7,942 nucleotides of DNA from an uncultured Panacagrimonas sp. (GTDB lineage Bacteria > Pseudomonadota > Gammaproteobacteria > Nevskiales > Nevskiaceae), in the NCBI GenBank assembly GCA_946481265.1, contig CAMLNE010000201.1, positions 1 through 7,942 on the forward strand, written 5' to 3'. The stretch's first letter is position 1. Every line of letters starts with the position of its first letter. Below are positions 1 to 6,412 of this stretch, in pieces. The translations under genes were made by a program, and so were the position numbers. The notes beneath the pieces were generated by a model. That model saw nothing but the letters and a program-made list of their open reading frames with translations, was not told the origin of the DNA and searched no databases.

Positions 1-1984
1 GGGCGCCAACTACCAGCTCCTGGACGCCTACTTCTTCGGCAGGATTCCGATCACCGACGACAAGGACCTCACGCTGAAGCTCGGCCGGCAGATCGTGAAC
101 TGGGGCGAGTCCACCTTGCTGGTGATCAACTCCATCAACCAAGCGCAGCCGGTGTCGGCCTCCAACTTCGGGCGCATCGGCTTCCAGGTGGAGGAAGTCT
201 TCACGCCGGTGAACATGGCCTTCCTGAGTTTCGAGCCCTTCCCCAACGCCACGCTGGAGGGCTACTACCAGCTCGAATGGCGCCCCGTGGAGGCGCCGAC
301 CCCGGGCAGCTTCTTCTACCAGTCCGACGTGATCGGCACCGACAACGCGGTGGACTACGCCTTCGTGCACTTCGGCGGATCGGCCGAGGACCCGGAAGGC
401 CTGGGCACGCCGCTGTACAACCCGCTGTCGGGTGTCACGCCGACCTCGCTCAAGATCGACCGCCTGAAGGACAACGAGGCGCGGGACAGCGGCCAGTACG
501 GCATCGCCTTCCGCTACTACGCGGAGGAGTTCAACAACGGCACCGAGTTCGCGTTCTACTTCATGAACTACCACTCGAAGCTGCCCTACGTGAGTACGTT
601 CGCGACGCAGGCGAGCTGTGCGCGGCGCGAGGGCAATGCGGCCGGGCTGGACGCGTTCGACTCGGTGTCGTTCCTGGTGGCCTGCCCCGACGTCCCGGTG
701 GTGGCCGGCAGTCCCTACGCCGCGGCCTCCGACGCGGTGCCCCTGGACACGGTCAAGCTGCTCACCGAGTACCCCGAGGACATCAAGATGTTCGGCGTGA
801 GCTTCAACACGACCCTGACCCTGGGCTCACTGGATCTCTCGCTGCAGGGTGAGGTCGCATACCGCCCCGACCAGCCCTTGCAGGTGGACGTGGAGGACCT
901 GGTGTTCGCGGCCTTCGGTCCCACGCTGACGCGCTGTCACAACCGCAACCTGGAGCACAACCTGCTGCCCGGGCAGGCGGCGCTGGGCAACACGCTGCTC
1001 GACGGGCTGGTCAATGGCCTCAACAGCCTGGGCCTGCCGGTGGGCGTGCCCAACCTAGTCACCTCGGCCGGCTGCGTGGGCACCAGCACCGGCGTGGGCT
1101 ACGCGGAGGACGGCAGCCTGGCGCTCTACGCCCCCAGTGACGTCGACCCCCTGATGGGCCCCGACACCTTCGACCTGCTGATCGGGCACGCGCCCGGTTC
1201 GGCGCGTTCCTTCCCCGCCTTCGTCACCGCGTATCGCGGCATGGAAGTGGGCGAGAACGCGCCCTGCACCGCCGAGTTCATCGGCGAGCGCAAGCTCAAC
1301 CCGGCATCCGCCACCGATACCCGCGTGCGCAATCCGGCCTTCAACGGCTACTCGCGCAAGGACGCCTGCTACATCCGCGGCTGGGAGACCTTCGACACCT
1401 TCAACTTCATCCTGGGCGCCACGCACGTGGCCGGCGCCACGGACAAGCTCAACATCGTCTTCGCCGACCAGATCATCACGCTGTTCGAAGTGGGCGCGAT
1501 GTGGATACCCAACCTGCCCTCGCTCGACCGGCTGCAGATCGAGGCGCCCGGCACCTACGCCCACGCCAGTGCCGGTGCGGACGGCACCGGCGCCGACGGC
1601 TCGCGCCAGGCCTGCTCGAAGAACCCCACCTGCGCGGTCGGACCCGACGGCCTGCGTTTCAATCCGCACCAGCAGGATCGCTCGCAGTTCGTCGACAAGG
1701 TCTCGTTCGGCTACGACATCATCCAGATCATCCGCTACGAGAGCGTGCTGCCGGGCATCTCGCTGCAGCCGCAGCTGATCTGGAAGCACGACGTCTACGG
1801 CAACTCGCCGGGCCCTGGCGAAAATTTCCTGAAGGATCGCCGCTCGCTCTTCACCCTGCTGGAGATGCGCTACAAGTCCGCGCTGTCGGTGAACGTGGGC
1901 TACCAGTTCTTCTTTGGCGCCGGCGAGCAGAACCTGTACCGCGACAAGGATTTCGCGCAGTTCTACATCAAGTACCAGTTCTGA
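1..1984 (+). CDS. DUF1302 family outer-membrane protein, 5' end missing
   Basis: The frame is open from position 2 to the TGA at 1982-1984, so about 660 residues are visible and the true start lies upstream; an internal GTG at 95 is not the start. The protein reads like DUF1302: a GRQIVNWGES segment (about 86-115), a stretch about being free of early stops and rich in aromatic/Gly/Asn residues, a W-x-P plus PGSFF segment near 280-315, and a C-terminus of alternating aromatic residues ending in Tyr-Gln-Phe, as in beta-barrel proteins. DUF1302 proteins are thought to be outer-membrane or secreted proteins, often encoded beside DUF1329 and RND-type genes in steroid, alkane or ester-degrading bacteria; their molecular role is not firmly known. 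DUF1329 is not visible here and could be upstream. Family call is confident; the substrate is unknown. Confidence 0.85.
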   Translation, partial: GANYQLLDAYFFGRIPITDDKDLTLKLGRQIVNWGESTLLVINSINQAQPVSASNFGRIGFQVEEVFTPVNMAFLSFEPFPNATLEGYYQLEWRPVEAPTPGSFFYQSDVIGTDNAVDYAFVHFGGSAEDPEGLGTPLYNPLSGVTPTSLKIDRLKDNEARDSGQYGIAFRYYAEEFNNGTEFAFYFMNYHSKLPYVSTFATQASCARREGNAAGLDAFDSVSFLVACPDVPVVAGSPYAAASDAVPLDTVKLLTEYPEDIKMFGVSFNTTLTLGSLDLSLQGEVAYRPDQPLQVDVEDLVFAAFGPTLTRCHNRNLEHNLLPGQAALGNTLLDGLVNGLNSLGLPVGVPNLVTSAGCVGTSTGVGYAEDGSLALYAPSDVDPLMGPDTFDLLIGHAPGSARSFPAFVTAYRGMEVGENAPCTAEFIGERKLNPASATDTRVRNPAFNGYSRKDACYIRGWETFDTFNFILGATHVAGATDKLNIVFADQIITLFEVGAMWIPNLPSLDRLQIEAPGTYAHASAGADGTGADGSRQACSKNPTCAVGPDGLRFNPHQQDRSQFVDKVSFGYDIIQIIRYESVLPGISLQPQLIWKHDVYGNSPGPGENFLKDRRSLFTLLEMRYKSALSVNVGYQFFFGAGEQNLYRDKDFAQFYIKYQF

Positions 1985-2147
1985 GCGGGAAGGCGCGCCG
2001 CACCGGGCCGGGACGGATCAGCTGCCGGACCGGCGCCGTCGCCGCCGGGGATTGCGAATCCGGGCCTGTACGCCACGGGCGCCGCACGCGGAGAACGCGC
2101 CTTGCGCTGCGCCGCCGTGCAGCGGACGCCTCGCCCATCCGCCAGGC

Positions 2148-2879
2148 TCAGTAGCTCCAGTCCTCGGTGTGTGGCCGCAGCTCCACCTCGTTGCTCCATG
2201 CGGAGCGCGGCTGGTGGTGGATCCACACGTAGTTGCGGGCCACGTCATCGGTGTCCGCGGTGCGGCTCTTGTCGTACCGGCTTCCCATCATCTGCTTGAC
2301 GATGGGCACGTCCAGCTCGCAGTCGAGGCGCACGTGGGCGACATGCACGCCCTTGGACGCATAGGCCTTGGCCAGCGACTGCGCCATCCCGCGCAGCCCG
2401 AACTTGCCGGTGGCAAACAGCAGGCCGCGCGCGGAGCCGCGGAACGCGGCCGTCGCGCTGCTGAAGAGGATGGTGCCGCGGCCACGCGCGATCATGCCGG
2501 GCAACACCGCCCTGGCCGCCGCGAAGGCGCCGACCACCTCGAGCGACAGCACGTCCTGGAGCTCCTCTGGCGTGACCTCCAGCGGCGGCTTGAAGACGGG
2601 CGCGCCGCGCGGGTTGTAGATCAGCACGTCGATCGCCGCCTGGTCCGGCGCAGTTCCGGCAAGCGCGCGTGCCAGGGCGGCCGGATCGCGGGCGTCGGCC
2701 TCGACGACCTGCACCGCCGCACCCGCCTGGCGACCCGCATCGACTGCCTTCTGTTGTCCCGCCGCGGTGCGGCCGACAAGAAGAAGGTCATGGCCGTCGT
2801 GGGCAAAGGCGCGGGCCAGTGCAGCGCCCAGTCCCTCGCCCGCACCGACGATGGCGCACAAGGCTTTCGGTTCGCTCAT
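2148..2879 (-). CDS. atypical short-chain dehydrogenase/reductase (SDR)
   Basis: This 243-aa protein has a Rossmann N-terminus with the cofactor motif G12-A-G-E-G16-L-G18, a VGRT turn (35-38), NPRG (89-92) where classical SDRs have NNAG, and SSAT (140-143) holding the catalytic Ser. The usual YxxxK is FATGK (155-159), so Tyr is replaced by Phe, and the helix Asn of the tetrad appears to be Glu114. The run LRGMAQSLAKAYASKGVHVAH and the C-terminal HQPRSAW...ELRP pattern match an SDR subgroup that also carries Phe here, so this is probably a family trait and not damage. The start at 2879 was chosen over an upstream in-frame ATG because AGGGAG lies 8 nt before it. It follows tetR by 83 bp with no promoter seen between, so the two are probably co-transcribed. 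NAD(P)-dependent oxidoreductase is the family default; activity without Tyr is uncertain. Confidence 0.88.
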   Translation of the reverse strand: MSEPKALCAIVGAGEGLGAALARAFAHDGHDLLLVGRTAAGQQKAVDAGRQAGAAVQVVEADARDPAALARALAGTAPDQAAIDVLIYNPRGAPVFKPPLEVTPEELQDVLSLEVVGAFAAARAVLPGMIARGRGTILFSSATAAFRGSARGLLFATGKFGLRGMAQSLAKAYASKGVHVAHVRLDCELDVPIVKQMMGSRYDKSRTADTDDVARNYVWIHHQPRSAWSNEVELRPHTEDWSY

Positions 2880-2962
2880 GTCACGGTCTCCCTGCCGAGG
2901 GTCGGCTGCCAGTCCCAACTGCGGCGCTCGAACGCAGGGTCGCGCCGAGGGGCGGGACGCTC

Positions 2963-3547
2963 TCAATCCAGGATCCGCAGTGCGACGCGCGCGATGTCCT
3001 CGAGCACGGCGCGCTCCGGCCTGCCTTTCGACGCGATGTTCAGGCCCGCGAAATTGTTGAGCAGGAAGCGCCCGACGGAACGCGGGTCCTCGCGCCGGGA
3101 AATGGTGCCCTCGGCCTGCCCGCGCTCCACCGCGCGGGTGAACCCGTCCTCCACCAGCGCGCGCGCCGCGATGAGCGCGCGACGGACCTCCGCATCGCCG
3201 CTGCTGGCCAGTCCCGCCATGCAGTTGTTGACCAGGCAGCCGTGGGGACCTTTCGGCCCGGCGGTGTGATCGACCATGCGCGCAAACGCCGTCTCGATCT
3301 CCCTGCGGCCGGCATCCGGCTGGTAGAGCGGCAGGAGCACGCCGTCCATGCCGGACTCGATGTAGCGATGCAGCGCCTGGACCAGGACGCGCCGCTTCGC
3401 GCCGAAGGCGTTGTAGAAGCTGCTGCGCGAAAGCTTCATCGCGCCCAGAAGCGCAGGTAGTGGCGCCGCGTCGTAACCCACGCGCCAGAACAGGCGCATG
3501 GCACGCTCGACGGCCGAGCCCTCGTCAAACTCTCGTGCGCGCGTCAT
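2963..3547 (-). CDS. TetR/AcrR family transcriptional regulator
   Basis: A 194-aa repressor of normal TetR length. The N-terminal helix-turn-helix spans about residues 12-58, with AMRLFWRVGYDAA (16-28) and the recognition region LSRSSFYNAFGAKRRVL (39-55). The C-terminal ligand/dimer domain contains GPHGCLVNNC (100-109), a Gly-Cys segment typical of the YxaF/NemR/AcuR-like subgroup; in NemR a cysteine in this region senses electrophiles, so Cys104 or Cys109 could be a sensor (inference). Start ATG at 3547 is preceded by a modest GGTGAG. A perfect 7+6+7 palindrome sits 13-32 nt upstream of the start and a close copy sits upstream of fadL, which points to autorepression plus control of fadL. The downstream SDR gene is in the same direction. 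The ligand is not known. Confidence 0.93.
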   Translation of the reverse strand: MTRAREFDEGSAVERAMRLFWRVGYDAAPLPALLGAMKLSRSSFYNAFGAKRRVLVQALHRYIESGMDGVLLPLYQPDAGRREIETAFARMVDHTAGPKGPHGCLVNNCMAGLASSGDAEVRRALIAARALVEDGFTRAVERGQAEGTISRREDPRSVGRFLLNNFAGLNIASKGRPERAVLEDIARVALRILD

Positions 3548-3559
3548 TCAGCTCACCGA

Positions 3560-3579
3560 TCTGGACCGGGCAGTCCAGA
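3560..3579. promoter_or_regulatory. TetR operator, site 1 (tetR-SDR promoter)
   Basis: Perfect palindrome with 7-bp arms TCTGGAC and GTCCAGA around a CGGGCA spacer, immediately upstream of the tetR start. Its size, symmetry and place over the transcription start region are typical of TetR-family operators. A second copy at 5196-5215 matches this one (read on the other strand) at 18 of 20 positions. Confidence 0.8.
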
Positions 3580-3606
3580 ATGAGCGCGTAGCCGAGGCGT
3601 CGTCAA
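3577..3606 (-). promoter_or_regulatory. candidate tetR promoter
   Basis: On the minus strand, TTGACG (3606-3601) is followed after 18 bp by CATTCT (3582-3577). The -35 is strong and the -10 weak. The last three bases of the -10 overlap operator site 1, so a bound repressor would cover the -10 and start site. The predicted transcript start is near 3570, giving a leader of about 20 nt. Confidence 0.5.
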
Positions 3607-3632
3607 CATCTGTGGGTCTCCGGTATGCAGAG

Positions 3633-3654
3633 GTCGGCCGACGATCCGGCCGAC
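3633..3654 (-). terminator. hairpin just after the fadL stop, possible terminator
   Basis: GTCGGCCG, a 6-nt loop ACGATC, then CGGCCGAC: a perfect 8-bp GC-rich stem that begins 3 nt past the fadL stop codon in the direction of fadL transcription. No T-run follows, so it may stabilise the 3' end or act weakly; a Rho-independent terminator is not proven. Confidence 0.4.
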
Positions 3655-3657
3655 GCC

Positions 3658-4971
3658 CTACCAGCTGCGGCTCCATGCGACGTAAACGGTATCGCAGCGG
3701 GGCTCGACCCTCTCCTGGGCGCCGGGGAACAGCGCCGAATCCCCCTCGTACTCGCCGCGCCGATAGGCGCCATAGGCGAAATGAAGTTCGGTGCCGTGCC
3801 AGGGCCGGTAGGAAAACCCGGCAGTCATGTTCAGCGCGGGTGTCGGTGCCAGCATCGTGAAGCTGGCGGAGTCCGTCGAGCCGTCAGCCTGCGGCACCCG
3901 GCCGTAGGCAAAGCCGGCGCGCAGGTCCAGCCGCGGCGTGGCATGCCAGGTCAGCGCCACCCGGTAATTGGTCTGGTTGCGCCAGTTGAAGCCACTGCCC
4001 TTCTTGTCGCCCAGCGGCTTGCCGATCGGATCCTGCAAGGTGTCGAGCACGCCGTTGCCCAGGGCCGGGACATCGCCGAAGAAGATGCGATGCACGTCGA
4101 CGGCGAACGTCAGGTTGCGGTCCTTCAAGGCGAAGCCGAGGCTGACATTGGCCGGGATGTCGAAGCTGCCGTCGGCAAGCAGGCCGCGGTACTCCTTGAA
4201 GTCCTGCATGTAGACGCGCGTGGCGTAGCTGGCGCCCAGGTCCAGCCAGGGTCGCACGCGCCCGAGCCAGCCGACCCTCACGCCGGCGCCGAAGGCACCC
4301 TCGTAGCCGTTGTTCGTCACCCGGTCCGGGTACTTCGACAGCGGCTCGAAGGCCTGCAGGCCGTAGACGCGGATCTGCTGGTAGGCCAGCAGCGGCGAGA
4401 CGCCGAAGGAATGGCCGGGAGCGAAGCGGAACGACAAGCTCGGCGCCACGACGACCTGCAACAGGTCGAACCCGGCCTCGCCGCAGCCGCCGAAGAAGTT
4501 GCCCGGGCGGTCCTCGCATCGCGCGGGATTATTGTTGGTGCCGGGGATGCCCGTGGTGTCGTGGAACTCCGTGTTGAGCCCGCCGTTGCCATACAGCGTG
4601 ACGCCCCAGGCCCAGGTGTCGTTGATGCGACGCGCATACGCGCCGTCCGGAATCAGGAACAGGTCGTTGCGGCTCTTCGACTGGAAGTCGAACGGCGTCT
4701 CCGACCCGGTTCGCGTGATGCGCCGGTACGGCATGAAGGCCAGCAGGCCCAGGTCCAGGCGCGTGCCCACCTCCGACAACTTTGCAGGGTTCGATGCCCC
4801 CACGAAGGCGTCGAAACCGACCGCCGTGGACGTCCCGGCGGATTGATGCGCGTAGGGGCCGTAGCCCAGGACGAAGTAGCCGCCAGCCGCATGGGCCGGG
4901 GCGGTCAGCAAGACGGCGAACAACACCAGCACCGCCGACACCGCGGTCGTCCACCTCAAAGAAGCGTGCAT
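3658..4971 (-). CDS. FadL/OMPP1/TodX-type outer-membrane transport protein
   Basis: This 437-aa protein carries a clear signal peptide: basic start, hydrophobic core around 10-24 and an AHA cleavage site after residue 28. The mature N-terminus follows the OMPP1 pattern: a Gly-rich start, a G-x-S-T-A-V-G-F-D-A-F run (46-56), then the conserved NPA (61-63) and a DLGLLAFMPYRR strand. The rest alternates barrel-like strands and loops and ends in the aromatic strand VYVAWSRSW. Family members let long-chain fatty acids, aromatics or other hydrophobic compounds cross the outer membrane; the exact substrate cannot be read here. The start at 4971 is preferred over an in-frame ATG at 5040 because it gives the signal peptide directly and has AGGA just upstream. 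A TetR operator and promoter 225 bp upstream tie it to the neighbouring regulator. It is shorter-range related to the flanking DUF1302 gene only by theme, both being outer-membrane proteins. Confidence 0.88.
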   Translation of the reverse strand: MHASLRWTTAVSAVLVLFAVLLTAPAHAAGGYFVLGYGPYAHQSAGTSTAVGFDAFVGASNPAKLSEVGTRLDLGLLAFMPYRRITRTGSETPFDFQSKSRNDLFLIPDGAYARRINDTWAWGVTLYGNGGLNTEFHDTTGIPGTNNNPARCEDRPGNFFGGCGEAGFDLLQVVVAPSLSFRFAPGHSFGVSPLLAYQQIRVYGLQAFEPLSKYPDRVTNNGYEGAFGAGVRVGWLGRVRPWLDLGASYATRVYMQDFKEYRGLLADGSFDIPANVSLGFALKDRNLTFAVDVHRIFFGDVPALGNGVLDTLQDPIGKPLGDKKGSGFNWRNQTNYRVALTWHATPRLDLRAGFAYGRVPQADGSTDSASFTMLAPTPALNMTAGFSYRPWHGTELHFAYGAYRRGEYEGDSALFPGAQERVEPRCDTVYVAWSRSW

Positions 4972-4992
4972 CTGTTCCTGTTCCCCTTGTTC

Positions 4993-5014
4993 GCGCGGGC
5001 GATGGTGCCCGCGC
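4993..5014 (-). repeat. 8-bp inverted repeat in the fadL leader
   Basis: GCGCGGGC, 6-nt loop GATGGT, GCCCGCGC. The stem is perfect and all G/C, ending about 22 nt before the fadL ATG. In RNA it would leave the ribosome binding site single-stranded just downstream. A role in translation or message stability is possible but unproven. Confidence 0.45.
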
Positions 5015-5118
5015 ATTACCCTTATCTTCCGGGTGAGCAAGCCCGCAATCGGCCTTGCGGCCGCTCGAGCAGGTCACCGGACTGTTATGTACAGCGTCTT
5101 CATGCCGCCGCCCGCCTG

Positions 5119-5150
5119 CGCCACGCCGCCTCGACCTGCGCGGCGTGGCG
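5119..5150. repeat. 11-bp inverted repeat in the fadL leader
   Basis: CGCCACGCCGC, a 10-nt loop, then GCGGCGTGGCG. The stem is perfect and lies downstream of the predicted fadL transcription start. No T-run follows on either strand. It may be a leader RNA hairpin or an extra protein site. Confidence 0.45.
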
Positions 5151-5195
5151 GCGGAGTGTCGGGACTGCAGGGCTGGCTCCGCAAGCGGCGCCGAT

Positions 5196-5215
5196 TCTGG
5201 ACTGCACGGTCCAAA
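5196..5215. promoter_or_regulatory. TetR operator, site 2 (fadL promoter)
   Basis: TCTGGAC, spacer TGCACG, GTCCAAA. It matches site 1 read on the opposite strand at 18 of 20 positions, with six of seven arm pairs intact. It overlaps the candidate fadL -10 by three bases exactly as site 1 does at tetR. This recurrence in front of two same-direction genes is the main evidence that the TetR protein controls fadL. Confidence 0.7.
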
Positions 5216-5241
5216 ATCCCCCGAGTCGGGCGTACGGTCAA
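5213..5241 (-). promoter_or_regulatory. candidate fadL promoter
   Basis: On the minus strand TTGACC (5241-5236) is followed after 17 bp by GATTTT (5218-5213). The bases across the -10/operator junction, GATTTTGGAC, align with CATTCTGGAC at the tetR promoter. The -35 lies inside the hairpin arm that follows intI. The transcript would start near 5206 and have a leader of about 235 nt. Confidence 0.5.
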
Positions 5242-5267
5242 TCAGGGGCGATCCCCTGATCGACCGT
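5234..5267 (-). terminator. long hairpin 31 nt past the intI stop, possible terminator
   Basis: ACGGTCAATCAGGGG pairs with CCCCTGATCGACCGT across a CGAT loop: a 15-bp stem with a single mismatch. Reading out of intI it comes 31 nt after the stop codon. There is no T-run directly after it, although ATTTT follows 15-20 nt later. It probably insulates fadL from intI read-through; it also contains the fadL -35. Confidence 0.45.
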
Positions 5268-5298
5268 CGACGACCCGAAGTGACCCGGGCATCCCGGT

Positions 5299-6285
5299 CT
5301 AGCCAAGCGCATCCAGGGGACTGCGAACCCCTCGTCCACCGCGATTCAGCACGTGCGTGTAGACCATCGTGGTGCTCACGTCCGAATGTCCCAGCAGCTC
5401 CTGGACGGTGCGGATGTCGTAGCCGGATTCGATCAGGTGCGTGGCGAAGGAATGGCGCAGCACGTGCGGCGACACCGGCTTGGCGATGCCGGCCCGCTGC
5501 GCGGCAGCCCGCACCTGCCGCTGGATCTGCTTCTCGTCCACGTGATGCCGACGCCGCGCCCCCGAACGCGGGTCGGTCGAGAGGCTCTGCGCCACGAAGA
5601 CGTACTGCCAGCCCCACTCGCGCGACGCGTTCGGATACTTCACCGCCAGCGCATCCGGCATCCATACCTGCGCCCGCCCCTCGGCGCGGTCCTGGTCGAA
5701 CACCACCCGGCGCAATGCCATGTGTCGCTTCAATGGAGGCTGCAGCGACTGCGGCAGCATCGTCACCCGATCCTTGCCGCCCTTGCCGTCACGCACCGTG
5801 ACCTGCGAGATGGAGAAATCCACATCCTTGACGCGCAGGCGCACGGCTTCCATCAGGCGCATGCCGGTGCCGTAGAGCAGGCGGGCGATCAGGGCCATGC
5901 CGCCGTCCATGTGACCCAGGACCGCCTCCACCTCCATCCGCGTCAACACCACCGGCAAGCGCTGCGGCTTCCTGGCGCGGACCACGTCCTGCATCCATGG
6001 CAGCTCCTGGTCCAGCACTTCCCGGTAAAGGAACAGCAGCGCGGCCAAGGCCTGGTTCTGCGTGCTGGCAGACACGCGGCGCTCCACCGCCAGATGAGAC
6101 AGAAAGCGGCCTACCTCGGGCCCGCCCATCTCCACCGGATGCCGCTTGCCGTGAAAAAGGATGAAGCGTCTAATCCAGTCGACATATGAAGACTCGGTCC
6201 GCAAGCTGTAATGACGCGTCCGCAGACACTGCCGAACCCGGTCGAGCAGGCGAGGCGCCGTCCCCGGTGATTCCAAACCGTTCAT
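5299..6285 (-). CDS. intI: integron integrase IntI (tyrosine recombinase)
   Basis: A full-length 328-aa integron integrase that inserts and excises cassettes by recombining attC with attI. The N-terminal SAM-like core-binding domain covers about 12-95 ([18 protein letters not shown] at 25-42). The catalytic domain has Arg143 in GTGMRLMEA, Lys171 in GKGGKDR, His274 and Arg277 in [12 protein letters not shown], His300 in [10 protein letters not shown] and the nucleophile Tyr309 in VYTH, so all six key residues are present. The segment [19 protein letters not shown] (212-230) is the extra IntI-specific insertion that separates integron integrases from XerC/D and helps hold the folded single-stranded attC. 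Start at 6285 gives the usual length; only a weak GGGG precedes it. It looks active. A LexA-type box was not recognised upstream. Confidence 0.97.
   Translation of the reverse strand: MNGLESPGTAPRLLDRVRQCLRTRHYSLRTESSYVDWIRRFILFHGKRHPVEMGGPEVGRFLSHLAVERRVSASTQNQALAALLFLYREVLDQELPWMQDVVRARKPQRLPVVLTRMEVEAVLGHMDGGMALIARLLYGTGMRLMEAVRLRVKDVDFSISQVTVRDGKGGKDRVTMLPQSLQPPLKRHMALRRVVFDQDRAEGRAQVWMPDALAVKYPNASREWGWQYVFVAQSLSTDPRSGARRRHHVDEKQIQRQVRAAAQRAGIAKPVSPHVLRHSFATHLIESGYDIRTVQELLGHSDVSTTMVYTHVLNRGGRGVRSPLDALG
6146..6174 (+). promoter_or_regulatory. candidate cassette promoter Pc inside intI
   Basis: TTGCCG (6146-6151), a 17-bp spacer and TCTAAT (6169-6174), pointing towards the cassettes. The -10 matches the consensus at five of six positions and the -35 at four. 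It lies within the 5' part of intI, about 230 bp before the attI crossover, the same kind of position as Pc in class 1 integrons. Confidence 0.55.
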
Positions 6286-6412
6286 TGCGCCCCAACCCGG
6301 AGACCCCGATCACAATGGAATACCACTCAGGCAGTTGCGCCAACACCTGCGTGTTTACGGGACAGGGTGTGGAGATTAGCGGACGGGGTTGGGTTCCTAA
6401 TTGGTGTTGGAC
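6286..6412 (+). other. attI: attI recombination region
   Basis: The 120 bases between the intI start and the first cassette. The core GTTGGAC (6406-6412) fits GTTRRRY, with the crossover between G6406 and T6407. The choice is supported by its exact complement GTCCAAC in the R'' box at the end of cassette 1. An AT-richer CCTAATTGGT lies directly before the core, as expected for the adjoining L-type integrase site. The region also contains the short inverted repeat AACAC-CTGC-GTGTT (6342-6355). Confidence 0.8.
6317..6343 (-). promoter_or_regulatory. weak candidate intI promoter
   Basis: Minus strand TTGGCG (6343-6338), a 15-bp spacer and TATTCC (6322-6317), about 31 nt before the intI start. 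Spacer and -10 are both poor, so this is only the best guess in the region. Confidence 0.2.

Larger units (their letters stand above)
4972..5298. other. gene-free regulatory stretch between fadL and intI
   Basis: No convincing gene lies in these 327 bases. From intI towards fadL it holds a long hairpin past the intI stop (5234-5267), a candidate promoter (5213-5241), TetR operator site 2 (5196-5215), an 11-bp inverted repeat (5119-5150) and an 8-bp inverted repeat (4993-5014) close to the fadL start. If the promoter call is right, about 220 nt of this is untranslated fadL leader. Confidence 0.6.

Noticed and set aside
2105..2124. CGCTGC-N8-GCAGCG hairpin between the convergent DUF1302 and SDR genes
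   Set aside because: Only 6 bp in very GC-rich DNA and no T-run on either side; not enough for a terminator call.
5074..5103. Nine-codon upstream reading frame (MKTLYITVR) in the fadL leader, minus strand
   Set aside because: No ribosome binding site and no coupling to a terminator; too short to support.
5158..5175. GGGACTGCAGGGCTGG as a third TetR site
   Set aside because: Only one half matches GGACTGCA; the second arm is missing.
3625..5259. Long plus-strand open frame opposite fadL
   Set aside because: Antisense shadow produced by high GC at third positions; fadL itself has a signal peptide and family motifs.
4529..5665. Long minus-strand open frame across intI, the leader and fadL
   Set aside because: Shadow of GC-rich coding sequence in another frame; crosses two real genes and lacks any family signature.
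6388..6394. GTTGGGT as an alternative attI core
   Set aside because: It also fits GTTRRRY, but the R'' box of cassette 1 is GTCCAAC, the exact complement of GTTGGAC at 6406, not of this site.
6286..6406. LexA/SOS box in front of intI
   Set aside because: SOS control is common for intI, but I found no CTGT-N8-ACAG type site here.
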